Origin: a virus | IMG/VR virus record: IMGVR_UViG_3300029327_000053 | Location: 1 to 41,522 of that record | Direction: 5' to 3' (one strand) | Length of the DNA: 41,522 nucleotides | Shown here: one piece after another, positions 6,994 to 14,225 of the stretch | Numbering within the stretch: position 1 is the stretch's first letter | How the letters are laid out: each line of letters starts with the position of its first letter | Made by a program: the position numbers and the translations under genes | Notes under the pieces: model-generated | What the model was told of the DNA's origin: nothing | The model's database searches: none | Seen by the model: only the letters and a program-made list of their open reading frames with translations

Positions 6994-7656
6994 ATGGGCA
7001 AGCAACTCGAAGAGGCGCGCTTTCTGGCCATCCTACAGCGCGTATTGCCAGCGGAGGTCCCGGATCCGCACGTGGCAAATTCGGTCTACGAAAAAACGCT
7101 CGCGGAGATCCGGCTGTTTAAGAGCCTCGATTCGTTTGAAAAGTTCTGCGAGAAGGGTTCGCTACCCGATGCCGAACCGGCCACGATCGCCGAGTTTAAA
7201 GAGCAGCTCGTGGGCAACTTCGGCGAGGGGAAGGTGGAAGTGACGCCGACGACAGACGGCCAGGCGGTGCAGGTGGAGATCGCGCTGCCCGACCACGTGG
7301 TCAACCATTCGGTAAAGGTGATCCCGCCGGATCAAGACGACGGCGCCGCCGAGGCCCCCTATGTCCCGTTCCCCGTGGCGATGCCCGGAGATCCCGACCT
7401 GGTCTGGTGCCTGGCGCGCCGCGAAAACCTGGGCCCCGATGAGGCCGTCCGAGCGCTGTTCAATATCCAGGCGGAATTCTGGGCCACGAAGAAGGGCCAG
7501 ATATTGCAGCGCGACGGCGTCGACCAGAGCTTCAGCGAGTTCATCTCCAACGTTCCGGCGGCCGCCCTGGCCGAGAGCGGAATTAAGCGGTACCACAAGG
7601 ACCCGGAGACGCTGAAAGTGCTCGTCCTGGGCGAACCGGAGGGTGAAATCGAATGA
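6994..7656 (+). CDS. Hypothetical early protein
   Basis: A 220-residue protein, not recognised. The N-terminal 65 residues are helical (EEARFLAILQRVLPAEVPDPHV), residues 70-110 form an acidic strand-rich segment (GKVEVTPTTDGQAVQVEIALPDHVV), and the C-terminal half is helical and ends acidic (LGEPEGEIE). It has no signal or membrane segment. It starts 5 bases after csrA, with GAGGGAG at about 6977, and its stop overlaps the next start (ATGA). Confidence 0.72.
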   Translation: MGKQLEEARFLAILQRVLPAEVPDPHVANSVYEKTLAEIRLFKSLDSFEKFCEKGSLPDAEPATIAEFKEQLVGNFGEGKVEVTPTTDGQAVQVEIALPDHVVNHSVKVIPPDQDDGAAEAPYVPFPVAMPGDPDLVWCLARRENLGPDEAVRALFNIQAEFWATKKGQILQRDGVDQSFSEFISNVPAAALAESGIKRYHKDPETLKVLVLGEPEGEIE

Positions 7657-7928
7657 GCCTACAGCTTCTCAAGTGCGCGGCGATCTCTGCCAAGCTCAAG
7701 GAAACCCAGGAAAGCATGCACGCCTTTTTCGGCACGCGCTGGCCACGGAAAAAGGAAGAGGCGCTGCGCGTCATCGTGGCGGTGATGAAGCAGGAACATT
7801 GCCAGGTCCTGGCGGCCGCACAAAAAGCCGCGAACTGGGCCATGAATGAGAATAAGGCGCTCTTCGCCGCGATCGTCCTCGCGGCGGCAGTGGATGTTAT
7901 CGAAAGCGGAGAGGAGCTGGCAGCATGA
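7653..7928 (+). CDS. Hypothetical early protein
   Basis: A 91-residue helical protein with two cysteine/histidine spots (LLKCAAIS, KQEHCQVL) and an alanine-valine-rich segment near the end (ALFAAIVLAAAVDVIE). That segment is moderately hydrophobic but short for a membrane helix. It is coupled at both ends through ATGA overlaps. The function is unknown. Confidence 0.65.
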   Translation: MSLQLLKCAAISAKLKETQESMHAFFGTRWPRKKEEALRVIVAVMKQEHCQVLAAAQKAANWAMNENKALFAAIVLAAAVDVIESGEELAA

Positions 7929-8158
7929 CAAAGATCGAAATAACCATCGAAACACAGCCTACCGAAAACGGAACGACAGTAGCTGTGAATTTCACATCGC
8001 GCAGTCACGGGAACGTTTCCTCCATCGAAGCCGCCCATGCCAAGTATGTCATCGCCAGCTTTCTCGCCGCACACCGGCAGCTTCCCCAAAAGATGAACGG
8101 GGATGGCGTGAAATGCGACTACGGCGAAGTCATCACCACCCCTCCTCCAAAGCCTTGA
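7925..8158 (+). CDS. Hypothetical early protein
   Basis: A 77-residue protein with an N-terminal beta hairpin (KIEITIETQPTENGTTVAVNFTSR), a helix (EAAHAKYVIASFLAAHRQL) and a proline end. It is the last gene of the early coupled chain. The sequence TGTGAATTTCACA (7984-7996) within it is a perfect odd palindrome; the same TGAATTTCACAT recurs at 8156-8167, just past the stop. The function is unknown. Confidence 0.62.
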   Translation: MTKIEITIETQPTENGTTVAVNFTSRSHGNVSSIEAAHAKYVIASFLAAHRQLPQKMNGDGVKCDYGEVITTPPPKP

Positions 8159-8204
8159 ATTTCACATAGCCAGGGAACGCGAAGTCTTTGGCGTTTAGCG
8201 TAGC

Positions 8205-8233
8205 AGCCCGCGCGGAAGGGGCTCTTTTAAAAA
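8205..8233 (+). terminator. Possible intrinsic terminator after the early operon
   Basis: AGCCC (8205-8209) and GGGCT (8219-8223) can form a short 5-bp GC stem followed by CTTTTAAAAA. It lies in the 95-base gap that separates the early operon from the next gene. The stem is short, so it would be weak. The AT-rich stretch after it could also hold a promoter for the next gene. Confidence 0.4.
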
Positions 8234-8253
8234 CCTAAAATCATAAATCAAAC

Positions 8254-8583
8254 ATGAGTATTCGAGCCAAAATGAAATGCGTTGAAGTGGAAGCGCAAGA
8301 GACCTTCCACAATATCACCCTCCTAGCGGTGACGGACAATTCGCCGGAAAACAAAACGTTCTCGCTGGCAACGCCCGCAGCTTCAGCTTCCCTGAGCATC
8401 ACGAACCCCGACGCGTTTGGTGCGTTTTTGCCCGGGAAGGAATATTACGTGGACTTTTCGGAAGCGCCGGCCGCCGGAACCGAGGAAGCTCCCGCACCCG
8501 ATGCCGTGGGGGTCGCCCCCGACACGACCGCCCAGCAGCCCCCGGCAACCGACCCGGCCGCGCCGGATCCCGCAGCGGCTTAA
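8254..8583 (+). CDS. Conserved phage protein of unknown function
   Basis: A 109-residue protein. Residues 1-72 look like a phage protein type that I have seen beside replication or structural genes: MSIRAKMKCVEVE, a strand with TLLAVTD, F-S-L-A-T-P, then NPDAFGAFLPGKEYYVDF. The remaining third is a low-complexity Pro/Ala/Thr tail (APAPDAVGVAP, TAQQPPATDP), probably disordered. There is no ribosome site beyond an A-rich leader. The function is unknown. Confidence 0.7.
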   Translation: MSIRAKMKCVEVEAQETFHNITLLAVTDNSPENKTFSLATPAASASLSITNPDAFGAFLPGKEYYVDFSEAPAAGTEEAPAPDAVGVAPDTTAQQPPATDPAAPDPAAA

Positions 8584-8667
8584 ACAACCCTTGAGCGTGG
8601 CCCGCGTCCCAGCCGGAGAGCGAACCGGTTGGAGATAATGGGCTCGGGCCCGCTCAGTTCCCCGATT

Positions 8668-9114
8668 ATGAAACTTCCCTACGAATCTGCCCGCAGCGGA
8701 GATTTAGCCCTCGCTGAAACACAGCGTATTCTATCAAAGTTTGGGTGCTCCACTTTTGGAATGATGACTGATGTTGAGCGTGGAGCCTCCATTGTCCAAT
8801 TTCGGTGGCACGAAAAGCAAGTCAGTCTTGAGGCGTCATGGAAGGGATATGCCGCCGCCTACATGAAAGCGCATCCGTGGTCGCCTCGTATGCGCAAATC
8901 CAGGGCGCAATACGAAGCTCTCGCGCTGGAGCAGGCTAAAATATCGGTATGCTCAATTCTCCGGGATTGGGTCAAAGGGCAGGTCACCGCCGTTGAATGT
9001 GGGTTGATGGGCTTCGACGCCGCGTTTCTGCCGCACATGGTTCTCCCCAACGGGTACCGGATCGTCGAGTACGTTCAAGAGCAATTTCCGCAGCTCTCTG
9101 TGCAAAACCCATGA
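8668..9114 (+). CDS. Conserved phage protein of unknown function
   Basis: A 148-residue protein starting MKLPYESARSG. Recognisable pattern elements from a widespread phage family are K-L-P-Y-E near the start, KFGCSTFG, VQFRWHEKQVSLEASWKGYAAAYMK and ICSILRDWVKGQVTAVECGLMGFDAAFLPHMVLPNG. The role of the family is not known to me. Earlier in-frame starts exist (TTG 8629, ATG 8638 with GGAG only 3 bases upstream). I preferred 8668 because relatives begin near the KLPYE motif. Its stop overlaps the next start (ATGA). Confidence 0.72.
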   Translation: MKLPYESARSGDLALAETQRILSKFGCSTFGMMTDVERGASIVQFRWHEKQVSLEASWKGYAAAYMKAHPWSPRMRKSRAQYEALALEQAKISVCSILRDWVKGQVTAVECGLMGFDAAFLPHMVLPNGYRIVEYVQEQFPQLSVQNP

Positions 9115-9533
9115 AAGCCATTTCCATCTGCCAACCGTTTGCCTCGGCGATCGCGCTCGGATTGAAACACATCGAGACGCGGACGCGGCGGATCCATTAC
9201 CGCGGGCCGCTGGCGATCCACGCGGGCCAGCGCTGCACGCCCGACCTTCGCGCGAAATTCGCCTACGAGTTCCTGTTCCATTTCCGCTCCGCCGGCGTTC
9301 CCTATTTCGAGCAGCTCCCCCTCGGCGCGATCGTGGCCGTTTGCGATGTGATCGACTGCCAGCCGACCGAAAGCCTGGCCGATACCCTTTCCGTGGACGA
9401 GCGCTCTTTCGGCGACTATACGCCCGGGCGCTTCGGCTGGATCCTCGGGAACGTGCGGAAGCTGGACATGCCGATCTTTTGCCGCGGGTACCAGGGCTTT
9501 TTCAACGTGGAGGATTCACTTTTAGCCGCATGA
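9111..9533 (+). CDS. ASCH-domain protein
   Basis: A 140-residue protein. The start MKAISICQPFASAIALGLKHIETRT followed by YRGPLAIHAG is the signature of the ASCH superfamily. This is a small beta-barrel related to PUA domains and thought to bind RNA. The central LGAIVAVCDVIDC and the closing FCRGYQGFFNV complete the barrel. ASCH proteins in phages may act on RNA or nucleotides; the substrate is not known. The gene is coupled at both ends by ATGA overlaps. Confidence 0.85.
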   Translation: MKAISICQPFASAIALGLKHIETRTRRIHYRGPLAIHAGQRCTPDLRAKFAYEFLFHFRSAGVPYFEQLPLGAIVAVCDVIDCQPTESLADTLSVDERSFGDYTPGRFGWILGNVRKLDMPIFCRGYQGFFNVEDSLLAA

Positions 9534-10150
9534 CGCAGACCGTTCTCCCATTTCCTGAGTGGCGCGTGCCCGGGTGGGTGCTCTGGTGCTTCCGGATCGC
9601 CAACGCCTCGGGTTCGCAATGGACGCGCCTGCTCTTTTACGAGTTCAAGAACAATTTTCTCGACCGCCACGGCGTGCCCGATGGGTGGGATCTCCAGGTG
9701 CTTGATAAGCAGTGCTGGACGTGCGGGGGCACGGGAAAGTTCGCGGGCTGGGATGATTGCTGGGATTGTGGCGCTACGGGGATCTACCGCCGCGTGCGCG
9801 TAGTGCTATGGCGATACCGGCTCGGCGGCGATGTCTACCATTGCCCGGATTTTACAGGCCCTGACGGCTGGCTCGACCTGACCGAACAGATGAACTTCCC
9901 CCGGGAGACGATTGAGCACCTCATTGAGCACCGGCGGCCCAATTGGTGGATCGGCGTCGCCGCAGGCCTGGCGCTGTTTATTCGATATGATCGACCGAAG
10001 GCGCTGGAGCTGGTGCGCCACGTGAACCGCGAAGGTTATCAACATATTATTCCCACATGGTGGGTACGCCGCGTTTGGTGGCCGCTGCGCTCCAAATGGG
10101 CGCAGCTCGTCGACTGGGTAAAATTCCATGGGGAGGACGTACCATTTTAA
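9530..10150 (+). CDS. Hypothetical protein with DnaJ-like zinc motif
   Basis: A 206-residue protein starting MTQTVLPFPEWR at an ATGA junction. Residues about 62-84 contain two CxxC units (CWTCGGTGKF ... CWDCGATG), which resemble half of a DnaJ-type zinc finger, so one zinc ion is likely bound. The rest is rich in Trp, Arg and Tyr (RRPNWWIGVAAGLALFIRYD; WWVRRVWWPLRSKW), and the segment near 145-160 is moderately hydrophobic. No enzymatic motif is seen. The role is unknown. Confidence 0.7.
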   Translation: MTQTVLPFPEWRVPGWVLWCFRIANASGSQWTRLLFYEFKNNFLDRHGVPDGWDLQVLDKQCWTCGGTGKFAGWDDCWDCGATGIYRRVRVVLWRYRLGGDVYHCPDFTGPDGWLDLTEQMNFPRETIEHLIEHRRPNWWIGVAAGLALFIRYDRPKALELVRHVNREGYQHIIPTWWVRRVWWPLRSKWAQLVDWVKFHGEDVPF

Positions 10151-10167
10151 ATTTGAAGGAGAACAAG

Positions 10168-10503
10168 ATGTCTACTGCCATTCAAGATGATCTTTTCCTG
10201 CCCAGGGTGGCGATGCTCCCGACCGAGCATGGAGAAAAGCCGGAGAAATGCCGCGAGGAGGAAGCCAAACCCGGATCAGGCCCGACGTTGATCGGACTTC
10301 ATGATCGCATCAAGTCGGTCTCCGCGAATGGGAAAAAATACGTGGATGTCGATATACTTGAGATGTCGGAATGCCACCGTTATGTGAAAATCTACGCCCG
10401 CCTATCGTTTGCCCATTGGTCTGACTGCATGCGCACGCTTTGGGTTAAGGCTTCGGATTGCGTGATGAAATCGCCGCGCCGTAAAAAGAAGGGCAGGGCA
10501 TAA
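10168..10503 (+). CDS. Hypothetical protein
   Basis: A 111-residue protein with a good ribosome site, AAGGAG at about 10156, and ATG at 10168. The N-terminal 45 residues are polar and probably disordered. Residues 50-111 form strands and a helix (KKYVDVDILEMSECHRYVKIYARLSF), and the end is basic (KSPRRKKKGRA). The stop overlaps the next start (TAATG). The function is unknown. Confidence 0.65.
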   Translation: MSTAIQDDLFLPRVAMLPTEHGEKPEKCREEEAKPGSGPTLIGLHDRIKSVSANGKKYVDVDILEMSECHRYVKIYARLSFAHWSDCMRTLWVKASDCVMKSPRRKKKGRA

Positions 10504-10766
10504 TGGAACAGCCAAACGAGAATCCCTCAGTATTCGGCATCCGAGTCATTCCTGTGGAATCGGTCCAAACGGCTTTTATCGCCACCTCCACGCCTTGGGG
10601 TGTCGAGATTGTTTCCCTGGATGGCCGCCACGACTTCATTTCACATGAACAAATCGCCAGGATCACGGATAGAATTAGGAACCGGATGCTGGCCGAGATC
10701 GAGGAACGGCTTTTGTTTCCTGGAATGAAAAACTGCACTCCTGAAACGAAGGAATCCGATCAATGA
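10503..10766 (+). CDS. Hypothetical protein
   Basis: An 87-residue protein. It shows a small beta sheet (FGIRVIPVESVQTAFIATSTPWGVEIVSLDG) followed by a helix (HEQIARITDRIRNRMLAEIEERL). It is coupled upstream through TAATG and downstream through ATGA. No known family is recognised. Confidence 0.65.
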   Translation: MEQPNENPSVFGIRVIPVESVQTAFIATSTPWGVEIVSLDGRHDFISHEQIARITDRIRNRMLAEIEERLLFPGMKNCTPETKESDQ

Positions 10767-11035
10767 GCGTTAAAAAGTACCAACGCCGAATGGAGAAGTT
10801 TTTCGCCAAACGAAAGGCCCAGGTAGAGAAGGTGCTACAGATGCAGGAACGCACCCCAGGAAGCTCGATCAAAGTTAATATCTATTTTGTTTACTTTTCC
10901 CATGGGCAGCGCTGGCCCAAGTTTCGCGGCGGCCGAATGATGAGGGGCGTCAAGGGTTTCTGCTCCTGCCGGATCGAATACGTGCCGCCATTTGAGTCTT
11001 TCTTAAGCCTGTTATGGAAAGGAGCCATCCGTTGA
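10763..11035 (+). CDS. Small basic hypothetical protein
   Basis: A 90-residue, strongly basic protein. The N-terminal 30 residues form a basic helix (KKYQRRMEKFFAKRKAQVEKVL), and the C-terminal half is strand-like with a CSC motif (GFCSCRIEYVPP). It could bind nucleic acid. Its stop overlaps a TTG that starts the next gene (TTGA), and the ribosome site for that gene lies in its last codons. Confidence 0.62.
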   Translation: MSVKKYQRRMEKFFAKRKAQVEKVLQMQERTPGSSIKVNIYFVYFSHGQRWPKFRGGRMMRGVKGFCSCRIEYVPPFESFLSLLWKGAIR

Positions 11036-12084
11036 TCGGTGAGCCTACATCGCCCGTTCGTGAAACGGATTTCCTGCGCCTCGAGCAGATCTCGCAGCAG
11101 CGGATCGCGGAGTGGGACCTGACGTCCCGCCAGCGAATGCTTGCAGGCTGGATTGTGCGCCTTTCGTTTGGTCGCGGCCGGGAATCATGCCTGGTGCCCA
11201 CACTGGGGCATTGGCGGCGGCTGACGGGCCTGGACGAGGCCGACGTATGCCGGGCCGTCCAGGGTCTCCAGGAGGCGGGGATTTTGCAGGTGAGCGGGCC
11301 CAGGCGTGGCCCGCGGCGTTATACTTTTTTGCCAAATGCGCTGCTTGTGGAGCCGGATCGGGTGGTTGATCCGGAGGATGCGGCGCGGTGTTTGGCGGAA
11401 CTCGAGGAACTCAATGCGCTAGGGCCCGGATTCGAGCCGGGAGGTCAAAGGCGCTTGGAGATCGTCACCACGGATGAGCGGGTGGACGAAAAGATGGCCG
11501 AGGCGAGCCGCGAGCTGGCCGTGGAACGGCAAGATGTCGTCGAGGCGCAGTTTGGCGAGGCCTGGACGCGGAGGATGATGGAGCGCCAGGCCAAGCTTTA
11601 CGGAGAAAAGCGCGGCGAAATTGGCGAATCGCCAATCAACCGTGAAACTCTGGCTGCAAAAGGGCCGGAAACCGTGAAATTCGCGGCCCGAAAGGCCGGT
11701 TTTGGTGAAATTCCGGAGGTGCGGCGCCGGGAGATTGGCGAATCGCCAATGAGGCAGCCTGCGGTTACTCCCGCGAGCGCGCCCGCGTGCGACGTCTACG
11801 TAAACGATTCAACGAATAACGTTAAAGACGTCGGCTGTCGGCCGGTTTCAGACGAGGACGTGCGCTTCGCGCTAGAAACGGTGAGGGCGGCGATCCCATC
11901 AAGCGACTTCACTCCCTGGAGCCGCAAGTGGGAAAGCCGGTGCCAGTTGGCACCCAACATCATCCTCGAGGCCGTGGGTGATGTGAAAATGATGAACCAA
12001 CGCCAGCACGTGAAGTGCTGGGGCGCGGCGATCTTCCGGCGTGCGCAGCGCCTGGCGAGGGAACGCGGGATAACTATAAGCTAA
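11032..12084 (+). CDS. Winged-helix phage replication-type protein
   Basis: A 350-residue protein. I start it at TTG 11032, which overlaps the previous stop and lies 7 bases after AAAGGAG; ATG 11014 is the alternative. Residues 25-95 look like a winged helix-turn-helix (SRQRMLAGWIVRLSFGRG ... TLGHWRRLTGLDEADVCRAVQGLQ, then EAGILQV and RRYTF). The middle is a charged, probably extended segment containing two copies of the palindrome-encoded peptide IGESP. The C-terminal 80 residues are a helical domain (DEDVRFALETVRAAI ... HVKCWGAAIFRRAQRL). The layout resembles phage replication initiators or replisome organisers, but no DnaA or primase motif is seen. Confidence 0.6.
   Translation: MIGEPTSPVRETDFLRLEQISQQRIAEWDLTSRQRMLAGWIVRLSFGRGRESCLVPTLGHWRRLTGLDEADVCRAVQGLQEAGILQVSGPRRGPRRYTFLPNALLVEPDRVVDPEDAARCLAELEELNALGPGFEPGGQRRLEIVTTDERVDEKMAEASRELAVERQDVVEAQFGEAWTRRMMERQAKLYGEKRGEIGESPINRETLAAKGPETVKFAARKAGFGEIPEVRRREIGESPMRQPAVTPASAPACDVYVNDSTNNVKDVGCRPVSDEDVRFALETVRAAIPSSDFTPWSRKWESRCQLAPNIILEAVGDVKMMNQRQHVKCWGAAIFRRAQRLARERGITIS
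11620..11636. repeat. Intragenic palindromic repeat, copy 1
   Basis: ATTGGCGAATCGCCAAT is a perfect 17-bp palindrome around a central A. In frame it encodes IGESP. The same unit recurs 97 bp downstream and, nearly complete, at 20203-20218 in the protease gene. Confidence 0.75.
11734..11750. repeat. Intragenic palindromic repeat, copy 2
   Basis: Identical to the copy at 11620-11636, in the same gene and the same reading frame, again encoding IGESP. The flanking sequences (GGCGAA before copy 1, GGGAG before copy 2) do not match, so only the palindrome is repeated. Confidence 0.75.
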
Positions 12085-12103
12085 CTGATAATCGATAAAA
12101 TAT

Positions 12104-12415
12104 ATGAATGAATTTATGTTGAAAACTACGGCAGTGATATTGGCATCGATAGTGGTGATCCCAATGATGGCTCTCTCCATCATACTCGATTCACTGATCC
12201 TTGTTAAATTGTGGGAATGGTTTCTCGTGTCATATTTTCATCTTTCCATGATTTCAATTCCTCAGGCGATTGGGTTGTCTGGAATTGCGAAATTCCTGAC
12301 TTTTAGGAGAACTTACAAGCCTGATCGTGAGCTCAAATGGCATGAAAACTGGCAGGGAATAATCAACGACCTTTTTATTTTTGCGGTCTGCTATATCGCG
12401 CATTTGTTTCTATGA
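12104..12415 (+). CDS. Phage membrane protein, three hydrophobic segments
   Basis: A 103-residue protein. Hydrophobic segments are at about 6-35, 45-62 and 88-103. The motif LILVKLWEWFLVSYFHLSMISIPQAIGLS matches a phage membrane protein type that I recall, with an LKLWGWF-like core and an IPQAIGL loop, but no function is assigned to that type. The base composition from here to 13434 is visibly AT-richer than on either side. The leader (GATAATCGATAAAATAT) lacks a ribosome site. Confidence 0.7.
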   Translation: MNEFMLKTTAVILASIVVIPMMALSIILDSLILVKLWEWFLVSYFHLSMISIPQAIGLSGIAKFLTFRRTYKPDRELKWHENWQGIINDLFIFAVCYIAHLFL

Positions 12416-12729
12416 GCAACTGTAGCAACAATACAATTCCACCCATCACTGATCCCTTGGGTAAACATTGGATTCAACCGAGCTTGGATAAGATCCTCAT
12501 CGACGATACCTATGCTTTGATGGCAAGAGCCACGTTTGATTCTCTTGCAGAATACTCAGCGACGATTCCAAGCGGCGTCTACCCTGGCAAGATGTGGAAA
12601 CGTCATGACGGTTTGTTTGATCCACAATGCAAGCCCGAGGATCGGATGTGGTTTCTGATGTGGTTTGGGGAATGCGAAGACCCTGGCATGTGTTCAAATA
12701 ATTTCCGTGCGATTCTGATTCTTGAGTAA
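12412..12729 (+). CDS. Conserved phage protein of unknown function
   Basis: A 105-residue soluble protein coupled to the membrane protein by ATGA. The segment SGVYPGKMWKRHDG followed by WFLMWFGECEDPGMCSNNFRAILI fits a phage family that I recall (a GVYPGKxWKR motif and WYGE later). Its role is unknown. It sits in the AT-richer block. Confidence 0.68.
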   Translation: MSNCSNNTIPPITDPLGKHWIQPSLDKILIDDTYALMARATFDSLAEYSATIPSGVYPGKMWKRHDGLFDPQCKPEDRMWFLMWFGECEDPGMCSNNFRAILILE

Positions 12730-12730
12730 T

Positions 12731-13078
12731 ATGACCAACAACTTTTTAACGGCAGAGACGTTGCAGAAACTTAGCCAGAAGTTGGCCATCGGTGATTTCA
12801 TTCATGGATTGAGGCTAGTTGAGTCAGTAGAGATGGTGGTGCAATTCCGTTTTCAACGCTCAAAAAAACGGCGGATTCGCAAAAAGTGGGCGAAACGGAA
12901 ACGAAACTTCAAGCCGCGCCAGGAATGCTTTCTATTGGTTTCCAAAGGAATTGTCATCGTACATCCGGTAATTGCCGCTAAAATCCGTGGCATCATCGAT
13001 CAGGCTGGATGCAGGCGTGAAACCTTCATCGCGCGGGACGGTAGCACCGGAGCGGTTGGCGCGGCATTTTCATTTTAA
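12731..13078 (+). CDS. Hypothetical basic protein
   Basis: A 115-residue protein starting MTNNFLTAETLQ; a TTG at 12722 is a possible earlier start. The centre is very basic (RSKKRRIRKKWAKRKRNFKPR), which may bind nucleic acid. The C-terminus has strand and glycine turns (IARDGSTGAVGAAFSF). It is not recognised. It is part of the AT-richer block. Confidence 0.62.
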   Translation: MTNNFLTAETLQKLSQKLAIGDFIHGLRLVESVEMVVQFRFQRSKKRRIRKKWAKRKRNFKPRQECFLLVSKGIVIVHPVIAAKIRGIIDQAGCRRETFIARDGSTGAVGAAFSF

Positions 13079-13080
13079 CT

Positions 13081-13434
13081 ATGAAGCTATCTGTAATCAC
13101 ATTTACGCCGAAAGCTATTATCACAATTTCAAGTGAGGAAATCGAACTCCTGATTGAATGCTCTCGGCTCCATTATGATGCGGTTTGCCGCTCAGCATCG
13201 AATGACCAAAACTTTCTGCGCTCGCTCCAGAACGCGGAGGAAAATGCACACGGCCACGGGCATACTCTCACTTTCCGCGAGCTCGATACGCTCGCAAAGA
13301 TCAGTGAAATCGGCAACTACCTGGGCGGCGAGAAAGGGCAAAAATGTTTTGGAATTCAGCTCCAACTTCACCGAGTCATGAATGAAATGCGGGCTGCGAC
13401 GCCATCCCCAGTTGCGGCTGATTGGGAAGGGTAA
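13081..13434 (+). CDS. Hypothetical protein
   Basis: A 117-residue protein starting 2 bases after the previous stop. It shows a short beta start (KLSVITFTPKAIITIS) then helices (SEEIELLIECSRLHY; TFRELDTLAKISEIGNYL). It is the last gene of the AT-richer block. A hairpin followed by T residues comes 7 bases later. The function is unknown. Confidence 0.62.
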   Translation: MKLSVITFTPKAIITISSEEIELLIECSRLHYDAVCRSASNDQNFLRSLQNAEENAHGHGHTLTFRELDTLAKISEIGNYLGGEKGQKCFGIQLQLHRVMNEMRAATPSPVAADWEG

Positions 13435-13440
13435 GAAAGC

Positions 13441-13469
13441 ATCAACGCATCCGAATATGTTGATTTTTT
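13441..13469 (+). terminator. Possible intrinsic terminator
   Basis: ATCAAC (13441-13446) pairs with GTTGAT (13459-13464), and a run of T continues to 13469. The stem has 6 bp and only moderate GC, so it is a weak candidate. It closes the AT-richer gene block. Confidence 0.4.
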
Positions 13470-13496
13470 AGCAGATGGGCGTAAAAACCACGGAAT

Positions 13497-14225
13497 ATGG
13501 CAAATCCCTCCGAACGCGATGCAGCCCGCGATTCTGTCTACTGCGAAGCCTATCGGCGGTGGTTTGACTCTTTGCCAGCCGATCAGCGGAGGCGATTGGC
13601 AAAGCTCGGCCTGGACAAGCCCGATGCCAGTTACCATGCGGGAAACGACGTCGGGATGCTGGAAGATGCGGCAATGCGCAATGAGGCCAGCGAATGGGGA
13701 AACCCGGCGGCCGCCATCGAGGGAGCGATCGAACCGGAGGAGGAGCACGAGATCGATGATGCGTTTTCAAAAGCGCTGGCCTGGGCAACCCAGGGGAAAA
13801 CGCTGGTGCAGATTGGTCAACGGCTTGGCATCATTCTCCACATCTGGAAACCGGCGCTGCTGCGGGGGTTGCAAATCGAAATCCAGCGGGAGCGCGCGGC
13901 GGACTTTTCGCGGGAGCTGGGCGAGGATCTCGCGGACGATACCGGCGCGGCTGGATTATTCCTTGAATGGCTCTCCCGCGGGACGTCGTTATCGCAATGG
14001 GGCCAGCGGGTGCTGGCGGCGATCTACGTGCTACGTCCCCAGCTCGTCGGCGCGCCAACGCTCGCGGCGATCGGCGCGCACAATAACAAGACGCGCCAGG
14101 CCGTCGATAAGCTGGTTCAGGATTTCCGCGATACTTTCGGGGGTGTAAAAAGCCGGGCGATGCGTCCGGACGAAAATAGAAAACGATGCAAACGCGCACA
14201 ATTACAGCGAACCTCAAGACACTGA
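13497..14225 (+). CDS. Hypothetical protein with C-terminal helix-turn-helix
   Basis: A 242-residue, mostly helical protein. It is acidic in the middle (EGAIEPEEEHEIDDAFSKAL). Residues about 95-110 (TLVQIGQRLGIILHIWKP) look like a helix-turn-helix, and so do residues 185-215 (APTLAAIGAHNNKTRQAVDKLVQDF). The second is followed by a basic MRPDENRKRCKRAQ tail. It lies just before the packaging genes and may regulate late expression. The last 40 bases overlap the next gene. Confidence 0.6.
   Translation: MANPSERDAARDSVYCEAYRRWFDSLPADQRRRLAKLGLDKPDASYHAGNDVGMLEDAAMRNEASEWGNPAAAIEGAIEPEEEHEIDDAFSKALAWATQGKTLVQIGQRLGIILHIWKPALLRGLQIEIQRERAADFSRELGEDLADDTGAAGLFLEWLSRGTSLSQWGQRVLAAIYVLRPQLVGAPTLAAIGAHNNKTRQAVDKLVQDFRDTFGGVKSRAMRPDENRKRCKRAQLQRTSRH

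Noticed and set aside
7986-8167. Direct repeat TGAATTTCACAT (7986-7997 and 8156-8167) as an operator pair
   Set aside because: One copy is inside a coding region, only two exist, and there is no promoter nearby. Evidence is too thin beyond noting it.
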